DNA of 64,000 nt from JBKPNX01 sp046732855. Lineage in GTDB: Bacteria; Pseudomonadota; Alphaproteobacteria; Geminicoccales; Geminicoccaceae. The notes under the pieces are model-generated. The model was not told the origin of the DNA and made no database searches. It saw only the letters and a program-made list of their open reading frames with translations. Position 1 is the first letter of the stretch. Each line of letters starts with the position of its first letter. Where the stretch lies: the NCBI GenBank assembly GCA_046732855.1, contig JBKPNX010000069.1, positions 1-64,000 on the forward strand, in the 5' to 3' direction. Of the stretch, positions 26,966 to 35,820 are shown piece after piece. The position numbers and the translations under genes are program-made.

Positions 26966-27550
26966 ATGTTGTTGCTTTTGGACAACTATGACAGCTTCAC
27001 CTACAACTTGTTCCATTACTTGGGAGAGTTAGGGGCGGAGGTCGTGGTGCGGCGCAATGACGCGCTCAGCGCTGACGACGCCCTGGCTTTACGGCCCGAC
27101 GCGATCGTGATTTCCCCCGGGCCGTGCGACCCCGATCGGGCAGGCATTTCGGTCGATCTGGTGCGCCGCGCCGCCGGGGTGTGCCCCGTCCTCGGCGTGT
27201 GCCTGGGTCATCAGGCGATCGCCCAGGCGTTCGGCGGCCGCATCGTGCGCGCCGCCAGGGTGATGCACGGCAAGATCAGCGAGATCGAGCACGCGGGCGA
27301 CGGTCTGTTCCGCGACGTTCCCTCGCCGTTCGCGGCGACCCGGTACCATTCGCTGATGGCGGATCCGGCCAGTCTGCCGGACTGTCTGGAAATAACCGCC
27401 CGAACCTCGGATGGGGTGATCATGGCCGTGCGCCACCGCGAGCTGCCGATTCATGGGGTCCAGTTCCATCCGGAAAGTATCGAAACTGAACACGGGCACC
27501 GCCTGCTCGCCAATTTCCTGGCGCTGATCCCGCCGCGGGGCACCGCGTGA
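26966..27550 (+). CDS. trpG: Anthranilate synthase component II (glutamine amidotransferase)
   Basis: Supplies ammonia from glutamine to TrpE for anthranilate synthesis. The 194-residue class I amidotransferase has LLDNYDSFTYNL, PGPCDP, the nucleophile C79 in GVCLGHQ, and H168/E170 in HPES. The ATG at 26966 gives the standard N-terminus MLLLLDNYDSF; a longer frame upstream is not conserved. No trpE is in the window. First gene of trpG-D-C-moaC-moeA; its stop overlaps the trpD start (GTGA). Confidence 0.96.
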   Translation: MLLLLDNYDSFTYNLFHYLGELGAEVVVRRNDALSADDALALRPDAIVISPGPCDPDRAGISVDLVRRAAGVCPVLGVCLGHQAIAQAFGGRIVRAARVMHGKISEIEHAGDGLFRDVPSPFAATRYHSLMADPASLPDCLEITARTSDGVIMAVRHRELPIHGVQFHPESIETEHGHRLLANFLALIPPRGTA

Positions 27551-28587
27551 ACGGCACGCCCAATCGCATGAAAGCGCTGCTGGCGCGGGTCGCGACCAGC
27601 GCGCCGCTGACCCTGGCCGAGGCACGCGACGCGTTCGAGATCATGATGTCCGGCGATGCCACGCCGGCGCAGGTGGGCGGCTTTCTCATGGGGCTGCGGG
27701 TGCGCGGCGAGACCGTCGACGAGCTCACAGGGGGCGCCCAGGCGCTGCGCGAACGCATGGTCAAGGTGCAGGCGCCCGACAGCGCGATCGACACCTGCGG
27801 CACCGGCGGCGACGCGTCGGGCACCTTCAACGTGTCGACGGCGGCAGCGATCGTGGTCGCCGCCTGCGGCGTTCCGGTGGCCAAGCATGGCAACCGCGCG
27901 CTGTCTTCCCGTGCCGGCTCGGCCGACATCCTGACGGCCCTCGGGGTCAACATCGAGGCCGAGCTCGCCCTGGTCGAGCGCGCGATCCGCGGCGCCGGTA
28001 TCGGCTTCATGATGGCGCCGCGCTATCACGGCGCGATGCGTCACGTCGCCGGCGCCCGGGTCGAGCTCGGCACCCGGACCATTTTCAATCTGCTCGGCCC
28101 GCTAGCCAATCCGGCGGCGGCAAAGCGCCAGCTGATGGGGGTGTTCGCGCTCGAGTGGGTCGAGCCGATCGCCCAGGTGCTCGGCCAGCTCGGCGCCGAG
28201 CGCGCCTGGGTGGTGCATGGCGCGGACGGCTTGGACGAGCTCAGCACCACTGGGCCATCGCACGTGGCCGAGCTGCGCGACGGCAGGATCAGCACCTTCG
28301 AAGTGACGCCGGAGCAGGCCGGGCTGCCGCGCGCCCGCCGCGACGATCTGCGCGGCGGCGATGCCACGACCAATGCGGATGCGTTGCGCGCCCTGCTCGA
28401 CGGCGTACGCGGGCCGTACCGCGACATCGTGGTGTTGAACAGCGCCGCGGCCCTGATCGTCGCCGATCGGGTCGACGATCTCGCGGCCGGCGCGGCGCGC
28501 GCGGTGGAGGCGATCGACAGCGGGGCCGCGAAGGACACGCTTCGCGCGCTGGTCGCGATCACCAACGAGGCGGCGCCCGATGACTGA
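27547..28587 (+). CDS. trpD: Anthranilate phosphoribosyltransferase
   Basis: Transfers phosphoribose from PRPP to anthranilate. The 346-residue protein has the conserved DTCGTGGD (PRPP-binding), FNVSTAAAIV, KHGNRALSSRAGSAD, and ELGTRTIFNLLGPLANPA. Start is GTG at 27547, overlapping the trpG stop by 4 bases; an ATG at 27568 is an alternative with no clear ribosome site. Its 3' end overlaps trpC by 8 bases. Confidence 0.96.
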   Translation: MNGTPNRMKALLARVATSAPLTLAEARDAFEIMMSGDATPAQVGGFLMGLRVRGETVDELTGGAQALRERMVKVQAPDSAIDTCGTGGDASGTFNVSTAAAIVVAACGVPVAKHGNRALSSRAGSADILTALGVNIEAELALVERAIRGAGIGFMMAPRYHGAMRHVAGARVELGTRTIFNLLGPLANPAAAKRQLMGVFALEWVEPIAQVLGQLGAERAWVVHGADGLDELSTTGPSHVAELRDGRISTFEVTPEQAGLPRARRDDLRGGDATTNADALRALLDGVRGPYRDIVVLNSAAALIVADRVDDLAAGAARAVEAIDSGAAKDTLRALVAITNEAAPDD

Positions 28588-29380
28588 CGTGCTCACCCGG
28601 ATCTGCGCGGCCAAGCGCCAGGCGGTCGCCCGACGAAAGGCCGCGTTGCCCCTTCCTGAGCTCGAAGCGCGTCTGCCCGCCACCCCGCCGCGCAGCTTTC
28701 GGCGCGCCCTGCGGTCGAAGCTTCAGAGCGACGGGCTGGCGTTGATCGCCGAGATCAAGCAGGCCTCGCCCAGCCAGGGCCTTATCCGCGCCGACTTCGA
28801 TCCGGGGACGCTCGCCCGCGCCTATGCTGCCGGCGGCGCTGCCTGTCTGTCGGTGCTGACCGAGGAGGCTTGGTTCCAGGGCGCCGATGAGCACCTGCGC
28901 GCGGCCCGCGCTGCGGTCGACCTGCCGTGCCTGCGCAAGGACTTCATTCTGGAAGCTTATCAGGTGGTCGAGGCGCGCGCGATCGGCGCCGACTGCGTGC
29001 TGCTGATCATGGCGGCGCTCGACGACGCCGTGGCGCAGGAGCTCGTACGCCTTGCCCAGGCCCTGGGCCTCGACGTCCTGGTCGAGGTGCACGATCCCCC
29101 GGAGCTCGAGCGCGCGCTCCAGCTTGATGTAACCCTGATCGGCATCAACAACCGCAATCTCAAGACGCTGCGGGTCGATCTTGGCACCACGGAGCAGCTC
29201 GCGCCTTTGGTGCCCGTGGACCGCCTGCTGGTCGCCGAGAGCGGCCTCGCGCGCCATGCCGACCTGGAGCGGATGGCCGCGGTCGGAGTCCGCTGCTTTC
29301 TGGTCGGCGAGGCGCTCATGCGGCAGGCCGACGTCGCCGCCGCGACCCGTGCGCTGCTCGGCATCAGGCAGCTGGCATGA
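28580..29380 (+). CDS. trpC: Indole-3-glycerol phosphate synthase
   Basis: Ring closure of CdRP to indole-glycerol phosphate. The 266-residue TIM barrel has LIAEIKQASPSQG with the catalytic Lys, LSVLTEEAWFQG, CLRKDFILEAYQV, VEVHD, GINNRNLKT and VAESGL, all family landmarks. A monofunctional enzyme, not fused to TrpF. The start overlaps trpD and the stop overlaps moaC (ATGA). Confidence 0.97.
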   Translation: MTDVLTRICAAKRQAVARRKAALPLPELEARLPATPPRSFRRALRSKLQSDGLALIAEIKQASPSQGLIRADFDPGTLARAYAAGGAACLSVLTEEAWFQGADEHLRAARAAVDLPCLRKDFILEAYQVVEARAIGADCVLLIMAALDDAVAQELVRLAQALGLDVLVEVHDPPELERALQLDVTLIGINNRNLKTLRVDLGTTEQLAPLVPVDRLLVAESGLARHADLERMAAVGVRCFLVGEALMRQADVAAATRALLGIRQLA

Positions 29381-29853
29381 GCGCTTTCACCCACTTCGAC
29401 GAAGCCGGTAACGCGGTCATGGTCGACGTCACCGGCAAGACGGTAACCGAGCGGATCGCAACCGCATCGGGGCGGGTGCTGATGCGGCCGGAGACATTGG
29501 CGCTGATCGAACGCAGCGAAGTCGCGAAAGGCGACGTGCTGGGCGTTGCCCAGCTCGCCGGCATCATGGCCGCCAAGCGCACCGCCGAGCTGATCCCGCT
29601 ATGCCATCCGTTGCCCTTGTCGTCGGTCCGGGTCGAGCTCAGCTGCCGCCCGGAGCCGCCTGCCGTCGAGATCACCGCGACCTGCCGCACGGTCGGTCGC
29701 ACCGGGGTCGAGATGGAAGCGCTGTGCGCGGTCAGCGCGGCCGCGCTCACGGTGTACGACATGTGCAAGGCGGTCGATCGGAGCATGCGCATCACCGATG
29801 TCCGCCTGCGGCACAAGTCGGGCGGCAAATCAGGTACGTACACGGCTGACTGA
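29377..29853 (+). CDS. moaC: Cyclic pyranopterin monophosphate synthase
   Basis: Second step of molybdopterin cofactor synthesis, making cPMP from the MoaA product. The 158-residue protein has MVDVTGKTVTERIATASG, AGIMAAKRTAELIPLCHPL, GRTGVEMEAL and DMCKAVDR, which include the catalytic Lys and Asp/His residues. Its start overlaps trpC by 4 bases and its stop shares one base with the moeA ATG, so it is translationally coupled in the trp operon. Confidence 0.97.
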   Translation: MSAFTHFDEAGNAVMVDVTGKTVTERIATASGRVLMRPETLALIERSEVAKGDVLGVAQLAGIMAAKRTAELIPLCHPLPLSSVRVELSCRPEPPAVEITATCRTVGRTGVEMEALCAVSAAALTVYDMCKAVDRSMRITDVRLRHKSGGKSGTYTAD

Positions 29854-31064
29854 TGCTCACGGTCGAGGAAGCCCACGCGCGCATCGTCGCGGCGTTCGCA
29901 GCGCTGCCGCTCGAATGGGTGGATCTGGCGGCTGCCGCGGGCCGGGTGCTCGCGCGGGATCTGATCGCCGAGCGCGACCAACCGCCCGGCGATACCTCGG
30001 CGATGGATGGTTATGCGGTGCGCGCGGCCGATCTCGCGTCCGGCCATGTTACGCTGCGCCTAGTCGGCAGCGCGCCCGCGGGCCGCTCCTACGACCAGGA
30101 GCTCCAGCCAGGCGAGGCCGTGCGCATCTTCACGGGCGGCCTGTTGCCCCGGGGTGCCAATGCCGTCGCGCTGCAGGAGAACGCGCGCACCGAGGGTGAT
30201 CGCGTGCGCATCGAAGGGTCGGTGCAATCGGGCGATTTCGTGCGCCCGGCCGGACTCGATTTCCGGCGCGACGAACGCGCGTTGCCGGCCGGGCGGCGCC
30301 TTACCGCGCGTGACATCGGTTTGGCGGCGGCGCTGAATCACGCCTGGTTGCCGGTGCGCCAACGACCACGCGTCGCGCTGCTCGCCACCGGCGACGAGCT
30401 GGTGCGGCCGGGGCAGCCGCTGGCCGCAACGCAGATCGTCAGTTCCAATACGGTCGCGCTCGCCGCCATGGTGCGGCAATGGGGCGGGGAGCCGGTTGAT
30501 CTGGGCATCGCGCGCGACCGGCCGGACAGCTTGGCCGAGGCCAGCGGACAGCTGCGCGGCGTCGATCTCGTGGTCACCATGGGCGGCGCTTCGGTCGGCG
30601 AGCGCGATCTGGTGCGGGACGTGCTCGGCGAGCACGGGCTCACTCTCGACTTCTGGCGGATCGCCATGCGCCCCGGCAAGCCGCTGATGTTCGGCCGGCT
30701 ACATGAGGTGCCGCTGCTCGGTCTGCCCGGCAACCCGGTATCCGTCGGCGTCTGCGCCGTGTTGTTCGTGCGCGCCGCGATTTACGCCCTGCTCGGGCTC
30801 GATCCTGCGCCGCCTGAGATACCCGCAGTGCTCGGCGCGTCGCTCGACGCCAATGACGGGCGCCAGGACTATCTGCGAGGCAATGCGGTCTGGCGCCCCG
30901 ACGGTCGGCTCGAAGCCGTGCCCGCAGCGCGTCAGGACAGTTCCATGCTGGCCACCTTCGCGCGCGCCGACTGCCTGATCAAGCGCGCGCCGTTCGCGCC
31001 GGCGATACCGCCGGGAACTGCGGTTGCCGTGCTCCCGCTCGGGCCTGCGCTGGTCGGAATCTGA
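29853..31064 (+). CDS. moeA: Molybdopterin molybdotransferase
   Basis: Inserts molybdate into adenylylated molybdopterin. The 403-residue protein has PPGDTSAMDGYAVRA, RIFTGGLLPRGANAV, LLATGDELVRPG, VVTMGGASVGERDLV, MRPGKPLMFG and LPGNPVSV in the expected order of MoeA domains. The ATG overlaps the moaC stop by one base. Last gene of the coupled operon; lexA begins 160 bases later behind its own promoter. Confidence 0.96.
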   Translation: MLTVEEAHARIVAAFAALPLEWVDLAAAAGRVLARDLIAERDQPPGDTSAMDGYAVRAADLASGHVTLRLVGSAPAGRSYDQELQPGEAVRIFTGGLLPRGANAVALQENARTEGDRVRIEGSVQSGDFVRPAGLDFRRDERALPAGRRLTARDIGLAAALNHAWLPVRQRPRVALLATGDELVRPGQPLAATQIVSSNTVALAAMVRQWGGEPVDLGIARDRPDSLAEASGQLRGVDLVVTMGGASVGERDLVRDVLGEHGLTLDFWRIAMRPGKPLMFGRLHEVPLLGLPGNPVSVGVCAVLFVRAAIYALLGLDPAPPEIPAVLGASLDANDGRQDYLRGNAVWRPDGRLEAVPAARQDSSMLATFARADCLIKRAPFAPAIPPGTAVAVLPLGPALVGI

Positions 31065-31154
31065 CTTCTATCGGCGCGAGGAAATACTCTGTTTTTCAAC
31101 CGCGCATAACGCTTGGAATGGCCCGGCCGATCAGATATAGCATTTGACAGTTTG

Positions 31155-31183
31155 TTGACGATCACCGAGAACGTTCGTAGAAC
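31155..31183 (+). promoter_or_regulatory. lexA promoter with overlapping SOS box
   Basis: A -35 TTGACG (31155-31160) and -10 TAGAAC (31178-31183) are separated by 17 bases. The alphaproteobacterial LexA operator GAAC-N7-GAAC lies at 31169-31183 and covers the spacer and -10, so LexA binding would block RNA polymerase. The lexA GTG is about 40 bases downstream. A TTGACA at 31144-31149 is a possible second -35. Confidence 0.75.
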
Positions 31184-31224
31184 ACCCGCGTAATTCCGCA
31201 GCCGCCTCAAGACCGGAGGGGAAG

Positions 31225-31911
31225 GTGCTCACGCAACGCCAGCACCAGTTGCTCCAGTTCATTCACGGGTACCTCCGCGACCATGGCGTGCCACCGTCGT
31301 TCGAGGAGATGCGCGCCGCGCTGCGGCTGCGGTCGAAATCGGGCATCCATCGCCTCATCACCGGCCTGGAAGAGCGTGGCTATATTCGCCGCCTGGCCTA
31401 CCGCGCGCGCGCGCTGGAAGTGATTCGGCTGCCCAATGGCGCACGCCTGGAGCCCAACTCGACGCCGGGAGCGGCCGACGCCAATGTCGTGCAGTTCGGC
31501 CGACCGGCGGAGCAGGCCTATGAGGACTCGAGCGTCACGTTGCCGCTGTACGGGCGCATCGCCGCCGGCACGCCGATCGAAGCGCTGCGCGACCACTCGA
31601 CTCAAATCCAGGTGCCGCCACATCTGCTTGGCCGCGGCGATCACTACGCCCTCGAGGTGGTCGGCGATTCCATGTGCGAGGCCGGGATCCAGGACGGCGA
31701 CCTGATCGTGATCGAACGCGCCGACGGCGCCGCCAACGGCGACATCGTGGTGGCGCTGATCGATGACAGCGAGGTCACCCTGAAGCGGTTGCGTTGCAAG
31801 GGCCAGACGGTGGCGCTCGAAGCGGCCAATGCCCAATACGAGACGCGGATCTTCGGCCCGAACCGGGTCAAGGTGCAAGGCCGTCTGGTCGGGCTGATGC
31901 GGCGCTATTAG
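31225..31911 (+). CDS. lexA: LexA repressor
   Basis: SOS repressor and autoprotease stimulated by RecA. The 228-residue protein has the winged HTH at about 1-65 (GVPPSFEEMRAALRLRSKSG, IHRLITGLEERGYIRR), the self-cleavage A114-G115 in GRIAAGTPIEA, catalytic S149 in VVGDSMCEAGIQDGD and K187 in VTLKRL. Start is GTG after GGAGGGGAAG. Upstream SOS box indicates autoregulation. The linker is longer than in E. coli LexA, as usual for alphaproteobacteria. Confidence 0.96.
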   Translation: MLTQRQHQLLQFIHGYLRDHGVPPSFEEMRAALRLRSKSGIHRLITGLEERGYIRRLAYRARALEVIRLPNGARLEPNSTPGAADANVVQFGRPAEQAYEDSSVTLPLYGRIAAGTPIEALRDHSTQIQVPPHLLGRGDHYALEVVGDSMCEAGIQDGDLIVIERADGAANGDIVVALIDDSEVTLKRLRCKGQTVALEAANAQYETRIFGPNRVKVQGRLVGLMRRY

Positions 31912-31976
31912 CGGCCCCGGCCTGACCGGGTCCGGTCTCCAGGCACGGGATAGACGGATCGCCGACCCGAAGCCAG

Positions 31977-31995
31977 ACGCCCGCTGCGGCGTTTC
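31977..31995 (+). terminator. Weak hairpin after lexA
   Basis: ACGCC/GGCGT stem with a 6-base loop followed by TTT, ending within the last codons of the convergent GDPD gene. A second perfect GACCGG/CCGGTC hairpin lies at 31924-31937 without Ts. Either could end the lexA transcript. Confidence 0.3.
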
Positions 31996-32806
31996 AGGCC
32001 GCTGTCGGCTCGCGCTCGAGGCACTCCAGCACCTGGTCGACGTGATCGGTGATGACCGCCGCGACGCCCGCATCCAGGTGCTGCCGTGCGCGCCAGCCGT
32101 CGTTAAGGGTATACAGCACCACGGGAATGCCCGCGGCCACGAGCGCCGCCCGCTGCCGGCCGATAATCCGGCGGTGATTGAGGTGCATCGTGGTGCAGGC
32201 GTACTCCGCCATCAGCTCCCGCCACCGGCGCGGCAGGGTGCCGGCGAGGTAGCCGCGCGGCAGCTCCGGCGCCAGATCGCGCGCCACCGCCAGACACGCG
32301 GGCGCGAAGCTGGAGACCAATGGCGCCGGACGGTCGCGCGGCCACAGCTCGAGCAGCGTCGACACGGTCACCTGCGCGGTCTCCACCTCCCGCCTGGCGC
32401 AGGGCTTGATCTCGACGTTGATCCCGAGGTCGAGCTCGGCGCACAGCGCGAGCGCCTGCTGCAGCGTCGGCACCGGCTCGCCGCGGAACGCGGCGCCGAA
32501 CCAGCTCCCGGCGTCCAGGCGCCTGGTCTCGGCGAACGTGGTCGCGGCGACCGCGCCCCGCCCGTCGGTGGTCCGTTCCAGGCAATCGTCGTGGAACAGG
32601 ATCGGATGGCCGTCCCGGGTCAGCTTGACGTCGAACTCGATCCAGCTCGCGCCGAGCTCCTTGGCCTGCTTGATGCTCGCGAGCGTGTTCTCGGGCGCCG
32701 CGCCAGCCGCCCCGCGGTGACCGATCACCCGCGGCAGCCGGAGCGGCGTTGCGGTTTCGATGGCTGCTGCCGCCGATGGCGGACGGTCGCCCGCCGCCCG
32801 GGTCAT
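31994..32806 (-). CDS. Glycerophosphodiester phosphodiesterase family protein
   Basis: Hydrolyses glycerophosphodiesters to sn-glycerol 3-phosphate and an alcohol. The 270-residue GDPD TIM barrel has IGHRGAAGAAPENTLAS (catalytic His and Arg), WIEFDVKLTRDG, FHDDCLERTTDG with the second catalytic His, and INVEIKP. No signal peptide, so probably cytosolic. The ATG overlaps the opgG stop by 4 bases, showing translational coupling and suggesting a role in glucan or phospholipid head-group turnover. Confidence 0.93.
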   Translation of the reverse strand: MTRAAGDRPPSAAAAIETATPLRLPRVIGHRGAAGAAPENTLASIKQAKELGASWIEFDVKLTRDGHPILFHDDCLERTTDGRGAVAATTFAETRRLDAGSWFGAAFRGEPVPTLQQALALCAELDLGINVEIKPCARREVETAQVTVSTLLELWPRDRPAPLVSSFAPACLAVARDLAPELPRGYLAGTLPRRWRELMAEYACTTMHLNHRRIIGRQRAALVAAGIPVVLYTLNDGWRARQHLDAGVAAVITDHVDQVLECLEREPTAA

Positions 32807-34359
32807 GCCGTCCACTGATAGACCCAGGTCTCGCTCAGCGCTTTGTCGCCGAGGCGCAGGGTGCAGCGCAACTCGACGGGGTCGCTGCCGCCGGGACGGA
32901 GGTCGAACGACACCCGCCAGCCGCCCGTGACCTCGTTCTTGCGCGTGATCAGCTGGGTCACCTCGCCATTCGCGACCGCCACCGCCGCTTCGACCGGGGC
33001 ATCGGCCGGCAGGTCCTTCGCCTGGCCGCCCTGGAAGTCGAGCACGAACTTGCGGCTCTCGCCGTCGGGCGGCGAGCCGCCCATGCCGACGCGCGTCGCC
33101 GCGATCTGCGCCAGCTCGGGCTTGACCGGCGCCTCCATGGACCAATACAGCCGGTATTTGAAGCGCCACTCCGAGCCAGCCTCGACCGGCGCGCGCGGCA
33201 CCCAGAACGCGACGATATTGTCGTTGACCTCGGCCGGGCTCGGAATTTCGATCAGACGGAGGTGGCCCTGGCCCCAGCCCTCCACCGGCTCGACCCAGAG
33301 GCTCGGGCGCAGGCCGTAGCGCGCCTCGAGGTCCTCGTATTCCTCGAACGCGCGCGTGCGCTGCATGAGCCCGAACCCCTTAGGGTCCTTGTCGCTGAAC
33401 AGCGACAGCCGAAGCTGCTCCGGATTGACCAGGGGTCGCCAGAACCATTCACCCGTACCGGACCAGATCTGCAGCCCCTCGGAATCGTGCACCTGCGGGC
33501 GGAAGTCGTCGACGCCCTGCCGGTCGTTCGGGCCGAACAGGAACATGCTGGTGAGCGGCGCAATGCCGAGCAGCTCGATCGCCTGGCGCGGGTACAGCGT
33601 CGCCTCGACGTCCATGACCGTGGCGTCGCCCGGCCGTATTTTGAAGCTGAAGGCCCCGCTCAGGCTCGGCCCGTCGAGCAGGGCATGCAGGACAATCTGC
33701 TCCGCGCCCGGCGCGGGGCGTTCCAGCCAGAAGCGGCGAAACGCCGGGAATTCCTCCTGCTTCGGCAGACCCGTGTCGATCGCCACGCCGCGCGCCGAGA
33801 TGCCGTAGCGCTGATTGCGGCCGAGCGCGCGGAAGTAGCTGGCGCCGACGAACACCGCAAGCTCGTCGAGATAGTCGGGCCGATTCAGCGGCGCGTGCAG
33901 CCGGAAACCGGCGAAGCCAAGGTCCTCGGGAAAGTCGGGCTTGAAGCCGTTTTGGCCGAAGTCGAACAGCTCCGGGGTGTAGAGCACCTCGCGTGCCACC
34001 CCATCGGCCACTTCATAGATGTGCACGGGTGTCTTGAAGTGGTAGCCGAGGTGGAAGAACTGCGCCTCGACGTCCAGCCCCAGCCCATGCCACAGTGCCA
34101 TGTCAGGGCGGAACCGGATCGCGCGGTGCTGGTCATAGTCGAGTTCGGCCAGCACCTCCGGCAGGGCGCCATCCGCAGGCTCGAAAGGTCGGGTCGCCAG
34201 AGCGCGCGCCCGCTCCCGGAGCAGATCCGGCGAGAACGGCTCCGGCTCGCCCAGACGCACTCCAGCTGACTCCTCGCCGTGGCCCGATGAGCGCACCGCG
34301 GCCGCCGCCGCGCAAAAGCCAATGATGCCGGACAGCAAATCGCGACGGGACGGGGTCAT
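32803..34359 (-). CDS. opgG: Periplasmic glucan biosynthesis protein MdoG/OpgG
   Basis: Needed for making or branching osmoregulated periplasmic glucans. The 518-residue protein starts with a twin-arginine signal (SRRDLLSG then a hydrophobic stretch to about 22). It carries family segments such as YDQHRAIRFRPD, FFHLGYHF, SARGVAIDTG, EFPAFRRFWLE, and ESLWVEP-like ARYGLRPSLWVEP. OpgD-like Tat signal means it could equally be OpgD. No opgH glucosyltransferase is in the window. Confidence 0.92.
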   Translation of the reverse strand: MTPSRRDLLSGIIGFCAAAAAVRSSGHGEESAGVRLGEPEPFSPDLLRERARALATRPFEPADGALPEVLAELDYDQHRAIRFRPDMALWHGLGLDVEAQFFHLGYHFKTPVHIYEVADGVAREVLYTPELFDFGQNGFKPDFPEDLGFAGFRLHAPLNRPDYLDELAVFVGASYFRALGRNQRYGISARGVAIDTGLPKQEEFPAFRRFWLERPAPGAEQIVLHALLDGPSLSGAFSFKIRPGDATVMDVEATLYPRQAIELLGIAPLTSMFLFGPNDRQGVDDFRPQVHDSEGLQIWSGTGEWFWRPLVNPEQLRLSLFSDKDPKGFGLMQRTRAFEEYEDLEARYGLRPSLWVEPVEGWGQGHLRLIEIPSPAEVNDNIVAFWVPRAPVEAGSEWRFKYRLYWSMEAPVKPELAQIAATRVGMGGSPPDGESRKFVLDFQGGQAKDLPADAPVEAAVAVANGEVTQLITRKNEVTGGWRVSFDLRPGGSDPVELRCTLRLGDKALSETWVYQWTA

Positions 34360-34457
34360 CGGTGGCTCATTTCCGGGTTCTGGTTCGAAGATAAGGCGTT
34401 GTAGAGTTAAGAAGTTCCGAGCTGTGAGATATAGGATGGCGAAGCGGAGGTGACACG

Positions 34458-35804
34458 ATGGTCCGACCGGTCCACGTGATCGGGGGCGGGCTCGCCGGCA
34501 GCGAGGCGGCCTGGCAGCTGGCGCAGGCGGGTATTTCCGTGATCCTCCATGAGATGCGCCCGACCCGGCCGACCGCCGCGCACAAGACCGGCACGCTCGC
34601 CGAGCTGGTCTGCTCCAACTCGTTCCGCTCGGACGACAGCATGCATAACGCGGTCGGCCTGCTGCATGAGGAGATGCGCCGCTGCGGTTCCCTTATCATG
34701 CGCGCGGGCGATGCGCACAAGCTGCCGGCAGGCGGCGCGCTCGCGGTCGATCGCGACGGCTTTGCCGCAGCGGTGCAGCAGGCGCTGGAGGGCAACGCTC
34801 TGGTCGAGATCCGCCGCGAGGCGCTGCCGGACCTGCCCGATGCCTCCTGCGGCCACGTGATCGTCGCGACCGGTCCCCTGACCTCGCCCGAGCTCGCGGA
34901 TTCCATTCGCCGCGTGACCGGAGAGGCCGCGCTCGCGTTCTTCGATGCGATCGCGCCGATCGTGCATCGCGACAGCATCGACTTCGAGGTGGCCTGGCTG
35001 CAATCCCGCTACGACAAGCGGGGCCCTGCCGGCACCGGCGCCGACTATGTCAACTGTCCGCTCGACGAGGCCGAATACCGGGCATTCGTCGCGGCGCTCT
35101 GCGCCGGCGCCAAGCACGAGTTCAAGGACTGGGAGACCTCGACTCCCTACTTCGAGGGCTGCCTGCCGGTCGAGGTGATGGCGGAACGGGGCGCAGACAC
35201 GCTGCGCTACGGGCCGATGAAGCCGGTCGGGTTGGTCGACCCGCGTACGGGGCGGCGGCCATTCGCGGTGGTCCAGCTGCGCCAGGACAACGCGCTCGGC
35301 ACGCTGTTCAACATGGTCGGCTTTCAGACCAAGCTGACCTACGGCGAGCAGAAGCGCATCTTCCGCATGATCCCGGGGCTCGAGCGCGCCGAGTTCGCGC
35401 GCCTGGGCGGGGTGCACCGCAACACCTTCATCAACAGCCCGCGTCTACTCGACCCGCAACTGCGCCTCAAGATGATGCCCCACATCCGCTTCGCCGGCCA
35501 GATCACCGGAGTCGAGGGCTACGTCGAGAGCGCCGCGATCGGCCTGCTCGCGGGCCGCTTCGTCGCCGCCGAGATTACCGGCGAGCCGATCGTCACGCCG
35601 CCGGCGACGACCGCGCTCGGCGCGCTGCTCGCGCACATCACCCAGGGCGCCGAGGCGGCGACGTTTCAGCCGATGAACATCAACTTCGGCCTGTTTCCAC
35701 CGCTCGACCAGCTGCTCGAGAAGGCCGAGCGCAAGCCAGCGCTGGCGCGGCGCGCATTGGCCGAGCTCGATGCGTGGCTGGCCCGGCCGGCCAAGGCGGC
35801 GTAG
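34458..35804 (+). CDS. trmFO: Methylenetetrahydrofolate-tRNA-(uracil-5-)-methyltransferase
   Basis: Folate- and FAD-dependent methylation of U54 in the T-loop of tRNA. The 448-residue protein begins with the FAD-binding HVIGGGLAGSEAAWQ (G9, G11, G14), then ELVCSNSFRSDD, KLPAGGALAVDRDGFA, YFEGCLPVEVMAERG and NINFGLFP, diagnostic of TrmFO. Start ATG has GGAGG 7 bases upstream. It is divergent from opgG with 98 bases between. Length is typical. Confidence 0.96.
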   Translation: MVRPVHVIGGGLAGSEAAWQLAQAGISVILHEMRPTRPTAAHKTGTLAELVCSNSFRSDDSMHNAVGLLHEEMRRCGSLIMRAGDAHKLPAGGALAVDRDGFAAAVQQALEGNALVEIRREALPDLPDASCGHVIVATGPLTSPELADSIRRVTGEAALAFFDAIAPIVHRDSIDFEVAWLQSRYDKRGPAGTGADYVNCPLDEAEYRAFVAALCAGAKHEFKDWETSTPYFEGCLPVEVMAERGADTLRYGPMKPVGLVDPRTGRRPFAVVQLRQDNALGTLFNMVGFQTKLTYGEQKRIFRMIPGLERAEFARLGGVHRNTFINSPRLLDPQLRLKMMPHIRFAGQITGVEGYVESAAIGLLAGRFVAAEITGEPIVTPPATTALGALLAHITQGAEAATFQPMNINFGLFPPLDQLLEKAERKPALARRALAELDAWLARPAKAA

Positions 35805-35820
35805 GCGCATCGGAGCCATC

